NCBI GenBank assembly: GCA_035528035.1
Contig: DATKZI010000014.1
Span: 383,410 to 447,409, forward strand
Direction: 5' to 3'
DNA length: 64,000 nucleotides
DNA from: JABLTI01 sp035528035
GTDB lineage: Archaea > Asgardarchaeota > Heimdallarchaeia > JABLTI01
The position numbers and the translations under genes were made by a program. Positions 26,172 to 35,418 of the stretch are shown in pieces (the first letter of the stretch is position 1; each line of letters begins with the position of its first letter). Below the pieces are notes generated by a model. It had not been told where the DNA came from. It ran no database searches and saw nothing but the letters and a program-made list of their open reading frames with translations.

Positions 26172-26939
26172 TCATAAAAATTCTTTGACTTTTGCCAATA
26201 TTTCCAAAAGTATTTCTGTTATATCTTCTTCTAACTTCAAGGTTGCAATATCATCCAATGGTGTTACGCCTTTATTTATAATAATGAGTTTTGCACCATT
26301 ATTCAAAGCATTATTTGGTAAATCTGCAGCGGGGAAAACTACTAAAGATGATCCGACAACTATAAAAACATCAGCATTTCCTGTGTGAACTTTTGCTAAG
26401 TTAAAATCTCTTTCTGGTAAAGGATCATCAAAATTAACAACAGTAGAGATTAAACGTCCATTACATTTAGGACAAGTTGGTTGTCCAGTTAATATAAAAC
26501 TAGTTCTATATCCTGGACCCCAGATTTGTCTATCCCATCCTGCTTCTTTATATGTAGCTCTAAAATCACAAGATAAACATTCCATAAATTGTGCATTTCC
26601 ATGTAATTCTGAGAGAATTTTCGGTTTAATACCAGAAGTCAAATGTAAATTGTCAGTATTTTGAGTGATTAAACATTTTAATAAGCCCATCTCTTGCAAT
26701 TCCACTAAAACATAATGACCATCGTTTGGTTTAACTTCTACCCATGATTTATCAATTTTTGGTGGAGGAAGTCCTTTATCTCTTCTTGTCCACACGCCAT
26801 TTGGTCCCCGAAAATCTGGTATTCCTGAAGCAGTACTTATCCCTGCCCCAGTAAATGCTACTAAATGTTTTGACTCGAGGATCCAATGGGCTATCAAAGA
26901 GATTTTTTCTTCAAGAGATTTTTGTTTGATATTTTTCAT
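26172..26939 (-). CDS. Sir2-family NAD-dependent protein deacylase, SIRT6/7-like
   Basis: The 255 residues hold the sirtuin motifs: GAGIS (31-35) and PDFRGP for NAD, QNTDNLH (93-99), the catalytic His 113 (LSELHGN) and a zinc ribbon of Cys 121, 124, 156 and 159. The stretch PDFRGPNGVWTRRDKGL and the late pattern DPLPERDFNLA are closer to human SIRT6/SIRT7 (class IV) than to bacterial CobB. Such enzymes remove acyl groups from lysine using NAD, or ADP-ribosylate. In archaea the known target class is chromatin proteins such as Alba. The gene ends upstream of an ArsR-like gene on the same strand. Confidence 0.9.
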   Translation of the reverse strand: MKNIKQKSLEEKISLIAHWILESKHLVAFTGAGISTASGIPDFRGPNGVWTRRDKGLPPPKIDKSWVEVKPNDGHYVLVELQEMGLLKCLITQNTDNLHLTSGIKPKILSELHGNAQFMECLSCDFRATYKEAGWDRQIWGPGYRTSFILTGQPTCPKCNGRLISTVVNFDDPLPERDFNLAKVHTGNADVFIVVGSSLVVFPAADLPNNALNNGAKLIIINKGVTPLDDIATLKLEEDITEILLEILAKVKEFL

Positions 26940-26967
26940 TATAATTTGATTCCATTCAAGCTAACTA

Positions 26968-27819
26968 TTAAATATAACTAAATTTAGTTTGATCATAGTT
27001 TTGTTGCAAAATTTCTTGGATGGTTTTGTAGGAAGCTTCCAGATAAATAGACAAAAAGGTTGGATTATAAATCTCGAGTGTAATAGATTCACTATATTTT
27101 ATTTCTTTCAAATAACTAAAGAATTTTTGAAAGTTTATGCTCCCAGTACCAATTGGTAGATGTTTATCATAACTTTCAGAATTTCCACCAAAATTATCGT
27201 GTATATGGATATGTTCAAGCTGATTTTTGAAACCTTTTAACATCTCATAAATATTTTCTTCTGGATTTTTTATTTTTAAATGTGGAAAAATAATATTTGC
27301 ATGACCTAAATCAAATGTGAATCCAAGATTTGGCAATTTTTTGAAGACAATTTTTAAATCAGCAACAGACTCATCAGTATTTTCCAAAAGCATTTTCACT
27401 TTATATTGTTGAGCGATATTCGTCCACTCTGTAATTGCATCTATTTTTTTATTGAAAATTTCATCTGAAGCTATTCCACTTGGATTTTCTGTTTTCCCAA
27501 AAGTTCCATGAAAAACAATCTTATTGGTTATACCTAATTGTCCTATTAAGTTGATTTGTTCTGAAAGATTATCAATATAGGAAGTCCAGTGTTCAGAATC
27601 TTTGATCAATTGTGAGTTTAAATGGGATAAATGAATTATACTGAACAAATCATAAGAATCTAATATTTCTCGTACAGCAATTAGTTGAAGTTCTAATTCT
27701 TTCATATCATTCCAAAAGTCACCTATATAGAATTCAACAAAATTAAAACCAATTTTTTTTGCTGTTACCAAATCAGCTATCTGTAATTTATCCAGTACGT
27801 ATGATGCACCAAATTGCAT
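26968..27819 (-). CDS. Sugar phosphate isomerase/epimerase-like TIM-barrel protein
   Basis: The 283 residues form a xylose-isomerase-like TIM barrel (AP endonuclease 2 family). Metal-ligand motifs are in the expected order: VFHGTFGKT, MLLENTD (Glu), FTFDLGHANI (Asp/His), HIHDNFGG (His/Asp) and HLPIGTGSINF, ending with ITLEIYNP (Glu). Members isomerise or epimerise sugars or cut abasic DNA; the substrate cannot be told. It starts 28 bases upstream of the sirtuin gene on the same strand, so the two may share a transcript. No sugar kinase or transporter is adjacent. Confidence 0.82.
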   Translation of the reverse strand: MQFGASYVLDKLQIADLVTAKKIGFNFVEFYIGDFWNDMKELELQLIAVREILDSYDLFSIIHLSHLNSQLIKDSEHWTSYIDNLSEQINLIGQLGITNKIVFHGTFGKTENPSGIASDEIFNKKIDAITEWTNIAQQYKVKMLLENTDESVADLKIVFKKLPNLGFTFDLGHANIIFPHLKIKNPEENIYEMLKGFKNQLEHIHIHDNFGGNSESYDKHLPIGTGSINFQKFFSYLKEIKYSESITLEIYNPTFLSIYLEASYKTIQEILQQNYDQTKFSYI

Positions 27820-27921
27820 TTATTTTTTCTCCATTTAATAATTCAAGTATATGATTATAAACGCCTACTATATTCTTAATTTTACCCTATTAAATAATCA
27901 GCCCATTTTTTATAAGATAGT

Positions 27922-29418
27922 TTATTTATTGTTAATAATTTCATTTGCTTTTGACTTTTTCTGGTAATCAGAAATATAGAGTTTTTTCCATCGAATATAG
28001 AATAATCCACCTATAGCGAATAATAATTCTACTCCACAACAAATATAGAGAATTAAACTTGATGCTATAAGCTCTGATATAGCAGTTACAATTACTAAAC
28101 CGAGTATTAACGTTAGTGATGATAAAAACCAATCAACCGATTGTATCTTTCCTTGTTTCTTGTAAGGAACTTGCTCTTGAATGAGTGTTTGATACGTGGT
28201 ATCATACAAACCGAAAGTTATTCCAAAAGGCAGCATTACTACAAATATCATTACCCATGGATTTCGAACGTAACCCATTAAACCTATAGAAATTCCTTCT
28301 AATATAAGTACCAATGTCAATAAAACTACTTTACGATTTATCTTGCCTATTTTTAGTAAAACAAGGGAAGCTAAAATACCGCAAAATGAAACAATTGAAT
28401 CCATTGCTCCGAACCATCTTGGGCTGAGATTCATTTCGCTTTGCAAAATAATAGGCCACATAATATCCAAACCTGCAAAAGCGATACTTACTAAAGCAGC
28501 GATAATTATAGCATAGGATACTTTCTTGATTACTTTAAAGGTGTCAAGACCATCTTTTATTTCTTTCATAGTTCTACTCCATCCTTCCCTTATACTAGTG
28601 ACTTTTTCATGAGGTTGTTTTGGTGGTTTTTTACCAATGAAAACTAAAACAACAAACAATATTGTTGAAATAATTGTCATCCCTATAGCAAAATAAAATC
28701 CAACTAGATAATTAATAGCAACAAGTAAGCCTGCTATTAAAGGACCTATAACTCCAGAGATTTGAAGAACTGTGGAGTAAAATGAATTTGCTACCAATAA
28801 ATCCTTTTTCTTAAGAATTAGTTTTAGATAAGCATTTTTTGATGGTAAAAAGAAAGGCCAAATAGAGACTCTTATAATAAAAAAAGCTATTAGAAGCCAG
28901 AGGAAGTGCACTGGATTAACAATTCTGTAGATTATTGTATGCCCATCCAAAAGAGTATCTTGAGCATAAGATACTATGTATAGGTAATTCCTTAAAACAT
29001 AAACGATAGCTAAAATAGCTGCGGTCAAAACACGAACTATAATAGAAATCATCATAATTTTTCGTTGGTCAAATCTATCTACCATGACACCAGCAATCGG
29101 GGCTAAAATCACATTTGGAACAATAGTTACTATCTGAAAAATGCCTATTAAGAATTTGCTTTCACCGCTTGTTGTCAAAATTAAATAAATCAATATAATG
29201 TATACAGCATATCCACCAAGGTTTTCCATTAAATGAGCAAAAAAAACTAGTAGAAATGATTTATTTTTCAAAACTTCCTTAAGTGATGGTTTACCTACTG
29301 GTTCTTCCTCGTCAACCTCTTCTACTACTAAAATTTCATCATGAATGGCTGTTGATTTAAAATCACTTTTATCAGGGAGAACCATCTTTAAGGACCTAGT
29401 GAAGCTATAAATCTTCAT
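27922..29418 (-). CDS. Major facilitator superfamily transporter
   Basis: The 498-residue carrier has about twelve helices after a soluble acidic N-terminus of about 45 residues (EEVDEEEPVGKP). The MFS loop motif between helices 2 and 3 reads GVMVDRFDQRKIMM. The central loop is charged (KKPPKQPHEKVTSIREGWSR), as in MFS proteins of the enterobactin-exporter/MFS_3 type. It probably exports a small molecule. The gene is single; a divergent HAD phosphatase lies upstream. It shares the general MFS_3 design with the exporter at 58.3 kb but is clearly a different protein. Confidence 0.88.
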   Translation of the reverse strand: MKIYSFTRSLKMVLPDKSDFKSTAIHDEILVVEEVDEEEPVGKPSLKEVLKNKSFLLVFFAHLMENLGGYAVYIILIYLILTTSGESKFLIGIFQIVTIVPNVILAPIAGVMVDRFDQRKIMMISIIVRVLTAAILAIVYVLRNYLYIVSYAQDTLLDGHTIIYRIVNPVHFLWLLIAFFIIRVSIWPFFLPSKNAYLKLILKKKDLLVANSFYSTVLQISGVIGPLIAGLLVAINYLVGFYFAIGMTIISTILFVVLVFIGKKPPKQPHEKVTSIREGWSRTMKEIKDGLDTFKVIKKVSYAIIIAALVSIAFAGLDIMWPIILQSEMNLSPRWFGAMDSIVSFCGILASLVLLKIGKINRKVVLLTLVLILEGISIGLMGYVRNPWVMIFVVMLPFGITFGLYDTTYQTLIQEQVPYKKQGKIQSVDWFLSSLTLILGLVIVTAISELIASSLILYICCGVELLFAIGGLFYIRWKKLYISDYQKKSKANEIINNK

Positions 29419-29556
29419 TCATCCTTTTTTCATATGATTTAAAATTATTTGTTTTTATCTATAAAAAATAGGTTTTTTTAGTATTTATCTGGGAATTCTT
29501 TATATTTGAGGATTCTACAATAGACATAAAAAAGAGAAGATAATTAGTGATTTAAA

Positions 29557-30342
29557 ATGATGTCCTTGCCTAAAATTGGATTCCTTTTCGATGTGGATGG
29601 CACTTTGACATCATATAGAAGAAATGATTCGTTTATTGATTTATTACTAATAAATGATTTAGATTTGATACGAAAAATGAAGTGTCCTTTAGGATTTGTT
29701 ACTGGAAGAAGCATTGAATGGGTTAAAAATACCTTTTTTGAGCATGTAAATGAATCATTGAAAGAATATATTTTCGTATCAGGTGAATATGGCTTAGTTA
29801 ATTTTTATCAAGGTAAAAAAGCTAAATATAGAATACCAAAAGAAACCAGAGAATTACTGATAAAAGTTAAGGGTGAAGCTATCAAAGCGATTTGTGATTA
29901 TAAAGAACTTGAGCCTTGTGAAAGTTACCAACAACCTGATAGTAGATGTCTATGGATTGAACCTAAAGAAACTATGGTCACTATCCGATCTTTGCCTCTA
30001 TTTGGATTAACAACTGACAAATATGAACGAATCATTAATCCGATAATGGAACAATATTCAGATAAATTGAAAGCTATACCAAACAAATATGCTTTGGATA
30101 TTTTACCCATTAATATTAGCAAGAAAATTGCTGCTGAGAAGGTAGTTAATGTATTAGATCCAAAAAAAGAAGTTGTTCATTGGTTTGCTTTTGGTGATTC
30201 TGAAGCTGATCGAGAAATGAGCTATATTAGCAGAAAAAATGTTAATTTCATTATGGTCAAACAAGGTATTACATCTGAAACGCATTATATGATTGAGAAA
30301 GCTTTAGCAGGTAAATTATCAAAGATAGAAAATGAAATATAA
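29557..30342 (+). CDS. HAD-superfamily phosphatase (Cof/PMM-like, type IIB)
   Basis: The 261 residues carry all HAD motifs: DVDGTLT (motif I) near residue 12, VTGRS (motif II), a Lys in NISKKIAAEKV (motif III) and FGDSEADREM (motif IV). The cap lies between motifs II and III, as in type IIB phosphatases acting on sugar phosphates (trehalose-6-P or sucrose-6-P phosphatase, phosphomannomutase). The Asp pair of motif I is intact, so it is probably active. The substrate is unknown and no sugar-phosphate synthase is adjacent. The start is the ATG-ATG pair at 29557. Confidence 0.85.
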   Translation: MMSLPKIGFLFDVDGTLTSYRRNDSFIDLLLINDLDLIRKMKCPLGFVTGRSIEWVKNTFFEHVNESLKEYIFVSGEYGLVNFYQGKKAKYRIPKETRELLIKVKGEAIKAICDYKELEPCESYQQPDSRCLWIEPKETMVTIRSLPLFGLTTDKYERIINPIMEQYSDKLKAIPNKYALDILPINISKKIAAEKVVNVLDPKKEVVHWFAFGDSEADREMSYISRKNVNFIMVKQGITSETHYMIEKALAGKLSKIENEI

Positions 30343-30352
30343 AAAAAGAATT

Positions 30353-30529
30353 TTATCGTATCAAAATTGCTATAATGATTATTGCTGCTATTGCAAAAAA
30401 TGTGATGATAGCAACCACTATTCCGCTTGTAGAAGGTTTTGTTTTTAGATTGGTCTTAGCTACTTTTACTGTATAATTGGTATCTACATCTGAAATCATA
30501 AGTTGCCCTCTTCTCGGATCTTGTGCCAT
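30353..30529 (-). CDS. Small single-helix membrane protein, 58 residues
   Basis: A short open frame starts at ATG (30527-30529) and ends at TAA (30353-30355). The protein begins MAQDPRRGQLMISDVDTNY. A Lys/Thr-rich linker is followed by one C-terminal membrane helix (GIVVAIITFFAIAAIIIIAI) and ends LIR. Its only hydrophobic segment is at the very end, so it would be tail-anchored with most of the chain in the cytosol. It lies 75 bases downstream of a larger tail-anchored protein on the same strand and may work with it. Too short for most gene finders, but a soluble head followed by a clean hydrophobic end argues for a real gene. Confidence 0.6.
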   Translation of the reverse strand: MAQDPRRGQLMISDVDTNYTVKVAKTNLKTKPSTSGIVVAIITFFAIAAIIIIAILIR

Positions 30530-30604
30530 TTTTTATTCCTTCATTATATAATAGCTGATTAGCTATATTAAGCAGAGCATAAAAAAACTCAATTCATTAG
30601 ATAT

Positions 30605-31567
30605 TTATTGAATGACATTTATTATAGTAATTAACATGGCTGTTACTGAAATTAAGAATGATAATGTGGCAATAAAGAAGCTAATAAAACGTTGTTTCTC
30701 AGCTATGCGAGCAGCTTCAATATGAGTTTTAATCATATCTCTTATTGTTTCTGCAAGTTTCATTAAAATGCTATCATCAATTGATCGCATTCTTTGTCTT
30801 GAAATTGGTTTTTCACTATCTCTTATGCGCTGCATTTGTTCATGAATCCCCCCTTGATAAATTGCATTTATGAGTGTTTGCTTAAACTCTTGTGGTATCC
30901 ATCCATCACAAAAAACCATGACACTTCGAACACTGACTCTGACAAAATGCTCTTTAAAACTGAAGAGATTAAACCACTTTCCTCTTTCAGGCAAAGTATA
31001 TGTAAGAGATGTTGTAGGAATGGAAAATATTGGATCAACTGAATTTAATTTTGAAGCAATATATTCATCTTTGATCATTTTCTTACCATTTCGAATTATT
31101 ATTAATGGATAATAGAAAATATCCTTTACTTCCCAAGGTTTTTCACCAATGCCTTCAGGATCCAAAGCTGTAACTTTAAAACCTTTCAAATCCTCAAAAA
31201 CAAATTTCAAGTCTCGAAGTATATCATCTCTATGAGCTCGTAGCTTGAAGAAATCCTCATTACCAATTGTTAATCGAATTATTAATCGACGATTATAAAA
31301 ACCAATAAGGGGTGATCTTCGAAGATCAATATAAGATTCATATGGATTAATTTCAGCTAATTTAAAAGACTCTTCTAAATGAGGCATATCAATTTGCTTT
31401 ATAGTTCCTTTTAAGAAGAAATCTTTTTCTGGAAAGAATTTCTCAAAAGAAAGAATTATCTGATCCCAAAGTTCATATAGTTGTCTTTCAGAAAGATTGG
31501 AAATTGGTAATCCAAAATCAAATAAAGCCAATATATACCAAGCAACATAATTTTCATCTTTCGCCAT
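30605..31567 (-). CDS. Tail-anchored protein of unknown function
   Basis: The protein has 320 residues and I do not recognise the soluble part (1-290). It contains a Trp/Phe-rich region near 60-110 (for example YIDLRRSPLIGFYNRRL) and a region near 150-205 with GEKPWEVKDIFYYP. A basic, Arg-rich helix (about 240-290, QMQRIRDSEKPISRQRMR) leads into a C-terminal membrane helix (FISFFIATLSFLISVTAMLI). There is no signal peptide, so the bulk faces the cytosol. The 58-residue membrane protein follows on the same strand. A membrane-attached scaffold or sensor is possible; no function is assigned. Confidence 0.75.
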   Translation of the reverse strand: MAKDENYVAWYILALFDFGLPISNLSERQLYELWDQIILSFEKFFPEKDFFLKGTIKQIDMPHLEESFKLAEINPYESYIDLRRSPLIGFYNRRLIIRLTIGNEDFFKLRAHRDDILRDLKFVFEDLKGFKVTALDPEGIGEKPWEVKDIFYYPLIIIRNGKKMIKDEYIASKLNSVDPIFSIPTTSLTYTLPERGKWFNLFSFKEHFVRVSVRSVMVFCDGWIPQEFKQTLINAIYQGGIHEQMQRIRDSEKPISRQRMRSIDDSILMKLAETIRDMIKTHIEAARIAEKQRFISFFIATLSFLISVTAMLITIINVIQ

Positions 31568-31639
31568 TTTCTAACAACCAGAACTGTAAAATTACTAAGG
31601 ATTATTAAGTTATTAAGCTTAACCTAAAAATTCAGCTAG

Positions 31640-32233
31640 TTATTTACTTTTTAAGAGATACAATAGAATTTTCTCTCGTCCTTCAATAACACTATCTATT
31701 AAATCAAATGAGTAATTGATGTCATTAATTAGTGATATCATCCCTTGAATATTCGTATATGATGAAACTACCAAATAACATCTTCCATTTGGTTTTAGGA
31801 ACAAAGGCAAGTTAGATATAAATAACCTAATAATTTCTAATCCTCCTCCACCACCAGACCATGCTTTAGCAAGATCGCTTTTTTCATTTACCGGTAGATA
31901 TGGAGAATTGAATAATATAACATCAAAGTAAGGTTTGATTCTTATAAAAGAACTAAATAAATCACAATTAACTATATGCAAATCAACTGTGTTATAAAAA
32001 GCATTTAATTTAGTACATTTAGTAGCAGTACTATTAATGTCTGAAGTAAAATATTCTGCTATGGGAAATTTTTTAGCTAAGTAGATTGATACGTAGCCAG
32101 TACCTGATCCCAATTCTAGAATTTTATCATGATTACTAATAGAAATGTTTTCAGCTAGAAGAAAGCTATCCTCAGCTGGATCATAGACATCTTCAAAAAT
32201 TCTAATCTCAAGATCATCTATTGTTTTTTTCAT
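31640..32233 (-). CDS. HemK2-like class I methyltransferase
   Basis: This small SAM-dependent methyltransferase of 197 residues is of the archaeal/eukaryotic HemK2 (N6AMT1/Mtq2) kind, which methylates the release-factor glutamine. The opening VYDPAEDSFLLAENI and the SAM-binding ELGSGTGYVSIYLA are typical. So is the AWSGGGGGLEIIRLF stretch after the active-site motif. The motif itself reads NSPY, where the family normally has NPPY. Its start overlaps the last four bases of ksgA, so the two are translationally coupled, a pairing of rRNA and release-factor modification genes common in archaea. Confidence 0.85.
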   Translation of the reverse strand: MKKTIDDLEIRIFEDVYDPAEDSFLLAENISISNHDKILELGSGTGYVSIYLAKKFPIAEYFTSDINSTATKCTKLNAFYNTVDLHIVNCDLFSSFIRIKPYFDVILFNSPYLPVNEKSDLAKAWSGGGGGLEIIRLFISNLPLFLKPNGRCYLVVSSYTNIQGMISLINDINYSFDLIDSVIEGREKILLYLLKSK

Positions 32234-33105
32234 TGTTTTTCGTCCTTAAATAGAAGCTCGCTTAAATTTACTTCGGATAGTAAAGCTGAAAGATCTTTTG
32301 TTATACAAACAAGCTTATCGACAGAAAGCTCTCTAACTCGTAAATTGGAAAGTTCAATTTTTTCAGCAATTAGATTTCTAAAATCAATTCTATCATCTTT
32401 GGGAATTCGTCTTTTGAAATAATCATAAAGTACTGATGAAACAATTTTATTCTTTGTATTGAACAATATTCTAGAAACAATACGATACTCTTCCACAGGT
32501 ACAGGTAAATCAATTTTTTTCAAAGTAATTTTAACAATAGCACTGTCAACCTTAGGCATAGGATAGAAAAAACCTCGAGAGACTCTTTGAAGTATATCGA
32601 CATTAGCTTGATATTGTAAATTTGCTGTTAATCTAGAATAATCTTCTGAATTTGGTTCTGCAACCATTCTTCGTGCAAACTCATATTGATACATTAATAT
32701 TGCTATATCAAAATTCATATCAAGTATTTTGAATGTTAATGGAGTTGAAATGTGATAAGGTAAATTAGCAACTATTTTATTTGCTTCAGGGAAATCTATC
32801 TTTAAAGCATCCCCTTCAATTATTGTAACATTATTTTTGGATTTAAATTTATTAATAAGATATTTTGCTAAATTAGAATCATATTCAATACAAAAAACTC
32901 TTTTAGCTACAGAAGCTAGTTTTTCTGTTAATAAACCAGTTCCCCCACCTATTTCTAATACTATATCATTATCACTTACTTGGGCATATTCAATTTGTTT
33001 GTTAAGAATTTCTTCGTTAATAATGAAATTTTGACTTAAACCTTTTTTTGGATACGTTCCAGCTTCCAATAAAGCATCTCTAGTCTTTATTATAAGTTCA
33101 CTCAT
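32230..33105 (-). CDS. ksgA: rRNA adenine dimethyltransferase KsgA/Dim1
   Basis: The 291-residue enzyme dimethylates two adenines at the 3' end of small-subunit rRNA. The N-terminal KKGLSQNFIINEEIL, SAM-binding EIGGGTGLLTEKLA, catalytic NLPYHIST and EYDSNLAKYL motifs are all present, as is the C-terminal helical domain. The length suits archaeal Dim1. It is the first gene of a two-gene operon with the HemK2-like methyltransferase (4-base overlap). Confidence 0.95.
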   Translation of the reverse strand: MSELIIKTRDALLEAGTYPKKGLSQNFIINEEILNKQIEYAQVSDNDIVLEIGGGTGLLTEKLASVAKRVFCIEYDSNLAKYLINKFKSKNNVTIIEGDALKIDFPEANKIVANLPYHISTPLTFKILDMNFDIAILMYQYEFARRMVAEPNSEDYSRLTANLQYQANVDILQRVSRGFFYPMPKVDSAIVKITLKKIDLPVPVEEYRIVSRILFNTKNKIVSSVLYDYFKRRIPKDDRIDFRNLIAEKIELSNLRVRELSVDKLVCITKDLSALLSEVNLSELLFKDEKQ

Positions 33106-33254
33106 ATGATAGTCACAAATATTTCCATTTATTAAGTCTTTTTAAATTAAATTAGAATATATAATTATCTAATCCAAGATAATATTTCTCAATATCTTCT
33201 ACTATTTATTTTAATATTTACAAAAAAATAAAAAAGTAAAAGTAAGAAATAATC

Positions 33255-34976
33255 TTACTCTTCACATGGATTTTGAACGGAAATACTAGCAGTTTCTTCT
33301 CTTAAAGGTCTACGTAAAACTTTACCTACTGGACTAAGAGGTAATTCTTTGCGATATTCAAAGACTTTTGGTACCTTATAAGGAGCTAAGTTTTGTTTAC
33401 AATAAGCCTTCAATGTTTTCGAATCGAGTTCTGGAGCACCAGAAGCAGCAACTAACACAGCTTTGATAACTTCGTTTAAGTTTTCATCTTTAAATGGAAT
33501 GACTGCTGCAAGTGAAATGTCTGGATGATTACACAAGCAAGTTTCAACATCCAAAGGCCAAACTTGATATCCAGAAGTAAAAATGCAATCCTTCAAGCGA
33601 TCTACAATGACAAAGAATCCTTGTTCATCCATTTTCACTACATCGCCAGTTTTCAACCAACCATCTGAAGTAATAACATTTTTAGTTTCTTCAGGTTTGT
33701 TCCAATAACCTTTCATTATTTGTGGACCTTTAACTAATAACTCTCCTTCAGTTGTGAGTTTATTTTCTGAGTTAAAAGTTTCTTGGATATCCTCACCAGT
33801 TTTTAAATCAATTATTTTTGCTTGAGTATTAGGTATAGGAATACCTATTCCTAAGCGTCTTATGTGTTTATCAGCAGGATTAATATGAGTTACAGGTGAT
33901 GCTTCAGTAAGACCAAAACCTTCTACTAATAAAGCGCCAGTTTTTTCTTCATATTTATTCATAGTATCTGGATGTAAAGCACTTCCACCTGAGATACTAA
34001 TACGTAATGATGACCATTCATAATCTGATACTTTAGGATGTTCAGCAATTTTTTGGAATAGAGTCGGTACACCCATAAAGAATTGTATCTTGTAATTTTG
34101 AACGAGTTTCATTATTGTCTCTAATTTCCTTGGATCAGGTGTAAGAACAATCATACCACCAACAGACATTGGCCAAAGGAAAGATGTAGTGAGACCAAAG
34201 ATATGTGAAAAGGGTAAAGCTCCCAAATGAGTATCTTGAACACCAGGATATTTACCACCAATCCATTCTATCCAATAATCAATAACTTTAGCTTGAGAAA
34301 CTAAATTGTAGTGAGTTAACATTGCTCCTTTTGGTGTTCCAGTTGTTCCCCCAGTATATTGTAAAGCAGCTAAATCTTCTTGTGGATTAATTTTTATTTT
34401 AAGTTCTTTATCCTTTCCATTCTTAAGAACATCTTTGTATTTTAATTCAGTTTCATTAGGTTTGAGATTTTTCCTGGCAATAAGATTTTTGTAAAAGAAA
34501 CCTTTCAAAGAAGACAATTCATCTGCAACAGAAGAGACTATTACATGCTCAAGATCAGAACGTTCTCTAACTGCACGTACATTTTCTAAGAATAAATCTA
34601 AAGTAATTAGAATTTTTGAACTACTATCTTTCAATTGAAATTCTATTTCTTTAAGAGTATTCAATGGACTAATTGCAGTAACAACAGCACCTGCGTAAAG
34701 GGTGCTTAAATAGCTAATAACATACTGTGGACAATTTGGCATGAGTATAGCTATTCGATCGCCTTTTTTAACACCAAGATCAACTAAAGCATTAGCTAAT
34801 TTCATAATTTCAAGCTTTGCTTGAGCATATGTTTTTGTTTTCCCTTCAAAAACTAGAAAGGTCATATCACTTGCATTTGCAGCCGAATCAAAAAAAAGAT
34901 CTGCTAAACTTTTATTTTTGGGAATGTCAACCTCAGTGGGTATATTCTTATGGTAGACTGAATTCCATCGAGCCAT
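33255..34976 (-). CDS. Long-chain acyl-CoA synthetase (AMP-forming)
   Basis: The 573-residue adenylate-forming enzyme activates a carboxylic acid, probably a fatty acid, to its CoA ester. The phosphate-binding loop is YTGGTTGTPKGAMLTHYN (about 209-226). Further motifs are EGFGLTEASPVTH, the hinge region WLKTGDVVKMDEQGFFVIVDRLKD and a C-terminal Lys in LSPVGKVLRRPL. No beta-oxidation gene is adjacent, but the window also holds an OYE-family flavoenzyme. Length and motifs are normal. Confidence 0.92.
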   Translation of the reverse strand: MARWNSVYHKNIPTEVDIPKNKSLADLFFDSAANASDMTFLVFEGKTKTYAQAKLEIMKLANALVDLGVKKGDRIAILMPNCPQYVISYLSTLYAGAVVTAISPLNTLKEIEFQLKDSSSKILITLDLFLENVRAVRERSDLEHVIVSSVADELSSLKGFFYKNLIARKNLKPNETELKYKDVLKNGKDKELKIKINPQEDLAALQYTGGTTGTPKGAMLTHYNLVSQAKVIDYWIEWIGGKYPGVQDTHLGALPFSHIFGLTTSFLWPMSVGGMIVLTPDPRKLETIMKLVQNYKIQFFMGVPTLFQKIAEHPKVSDYEWSSLRISISGGSALHPDTMNKYEEKTGALLVEGFGLTEASPVTHINPADKHIRRLGIGIPIPNTQAKIIDLKTGEDIQETFNSENKLTTEGELLVKGPQIMKGYWNKPEETKNVITSDGWLKTGDVVKMDEQGFFVIVDRLKDCIFTSGYQVWPLDVETCLCNHPDISLAAVIPFKDENLNEVIKAVLVAASGAPELDSKTLKAYCKQNLAPYKVPKVFEYRKELPLSPVGKVLRRPLREETASISVQNPCEE

Positions 34977-35418
34977 AATTTTTGTCTCCTGTTTTAATTA
35001 TAGTTGTAATAGTTAAAGAAATTAATTATTTCTATTGCAATGATAAACATGTTGCTTTAAAAATTTCTTGTAGTAGTTATTTATAAGTATTTTTTAATAC
35101 TTTTCCCTAAAAAAATACCTTTTTTAAAAATTCCTTTGGCAAATTTTGATTTCAAATATTATATATGAAATAAATAATTCCTTTTATGATAAATAAGTAA
35201 CTATTATTAGCCTTATAAGGAAAGTGAATAACCTAATAAAGAAAAGGTTTAAATATTTTTTAGTGAAGTGAAATAATAGCAGGTAGGTTTATCCTATGAA
35301 CTATCAACTAGATTAATTACAATTGCTTTCATCTACTATTTAGTAGAATTTAGCATAAAAATACTTGAGAAGCATACCATTGAAAAATGGGGTATGATTC
35401 GTTCGGAGGGTGGGTCTA
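34977..35418. other. Long intergenic region with a leader hairpin
   Basis: 442 bases without a supported gene, between the acyl-CoA synthetase start and the decayed ABC permease. Near 35249-35262 there is a TATA-like TTTAAATATTTTTT. At 35373-35396 a hairpin (CATACC/GGTATG, with inner CCATT/AATGG pairing) lies just before a strong ribosome-binding site (GGAGGG, 35405-35410). The hairpin could be a regulator site or leader structure of the former operon. I see no known riboswitch motif and no tRNA. Confidence 0.5.

Noticed and set aside
35373..35396. Riboswitch in the leader of the decayed ABC operon
   Set aside because: Only a short hairpin is present. I found none of the conserved TPP, cobalamin or purine riboswitch sequences.
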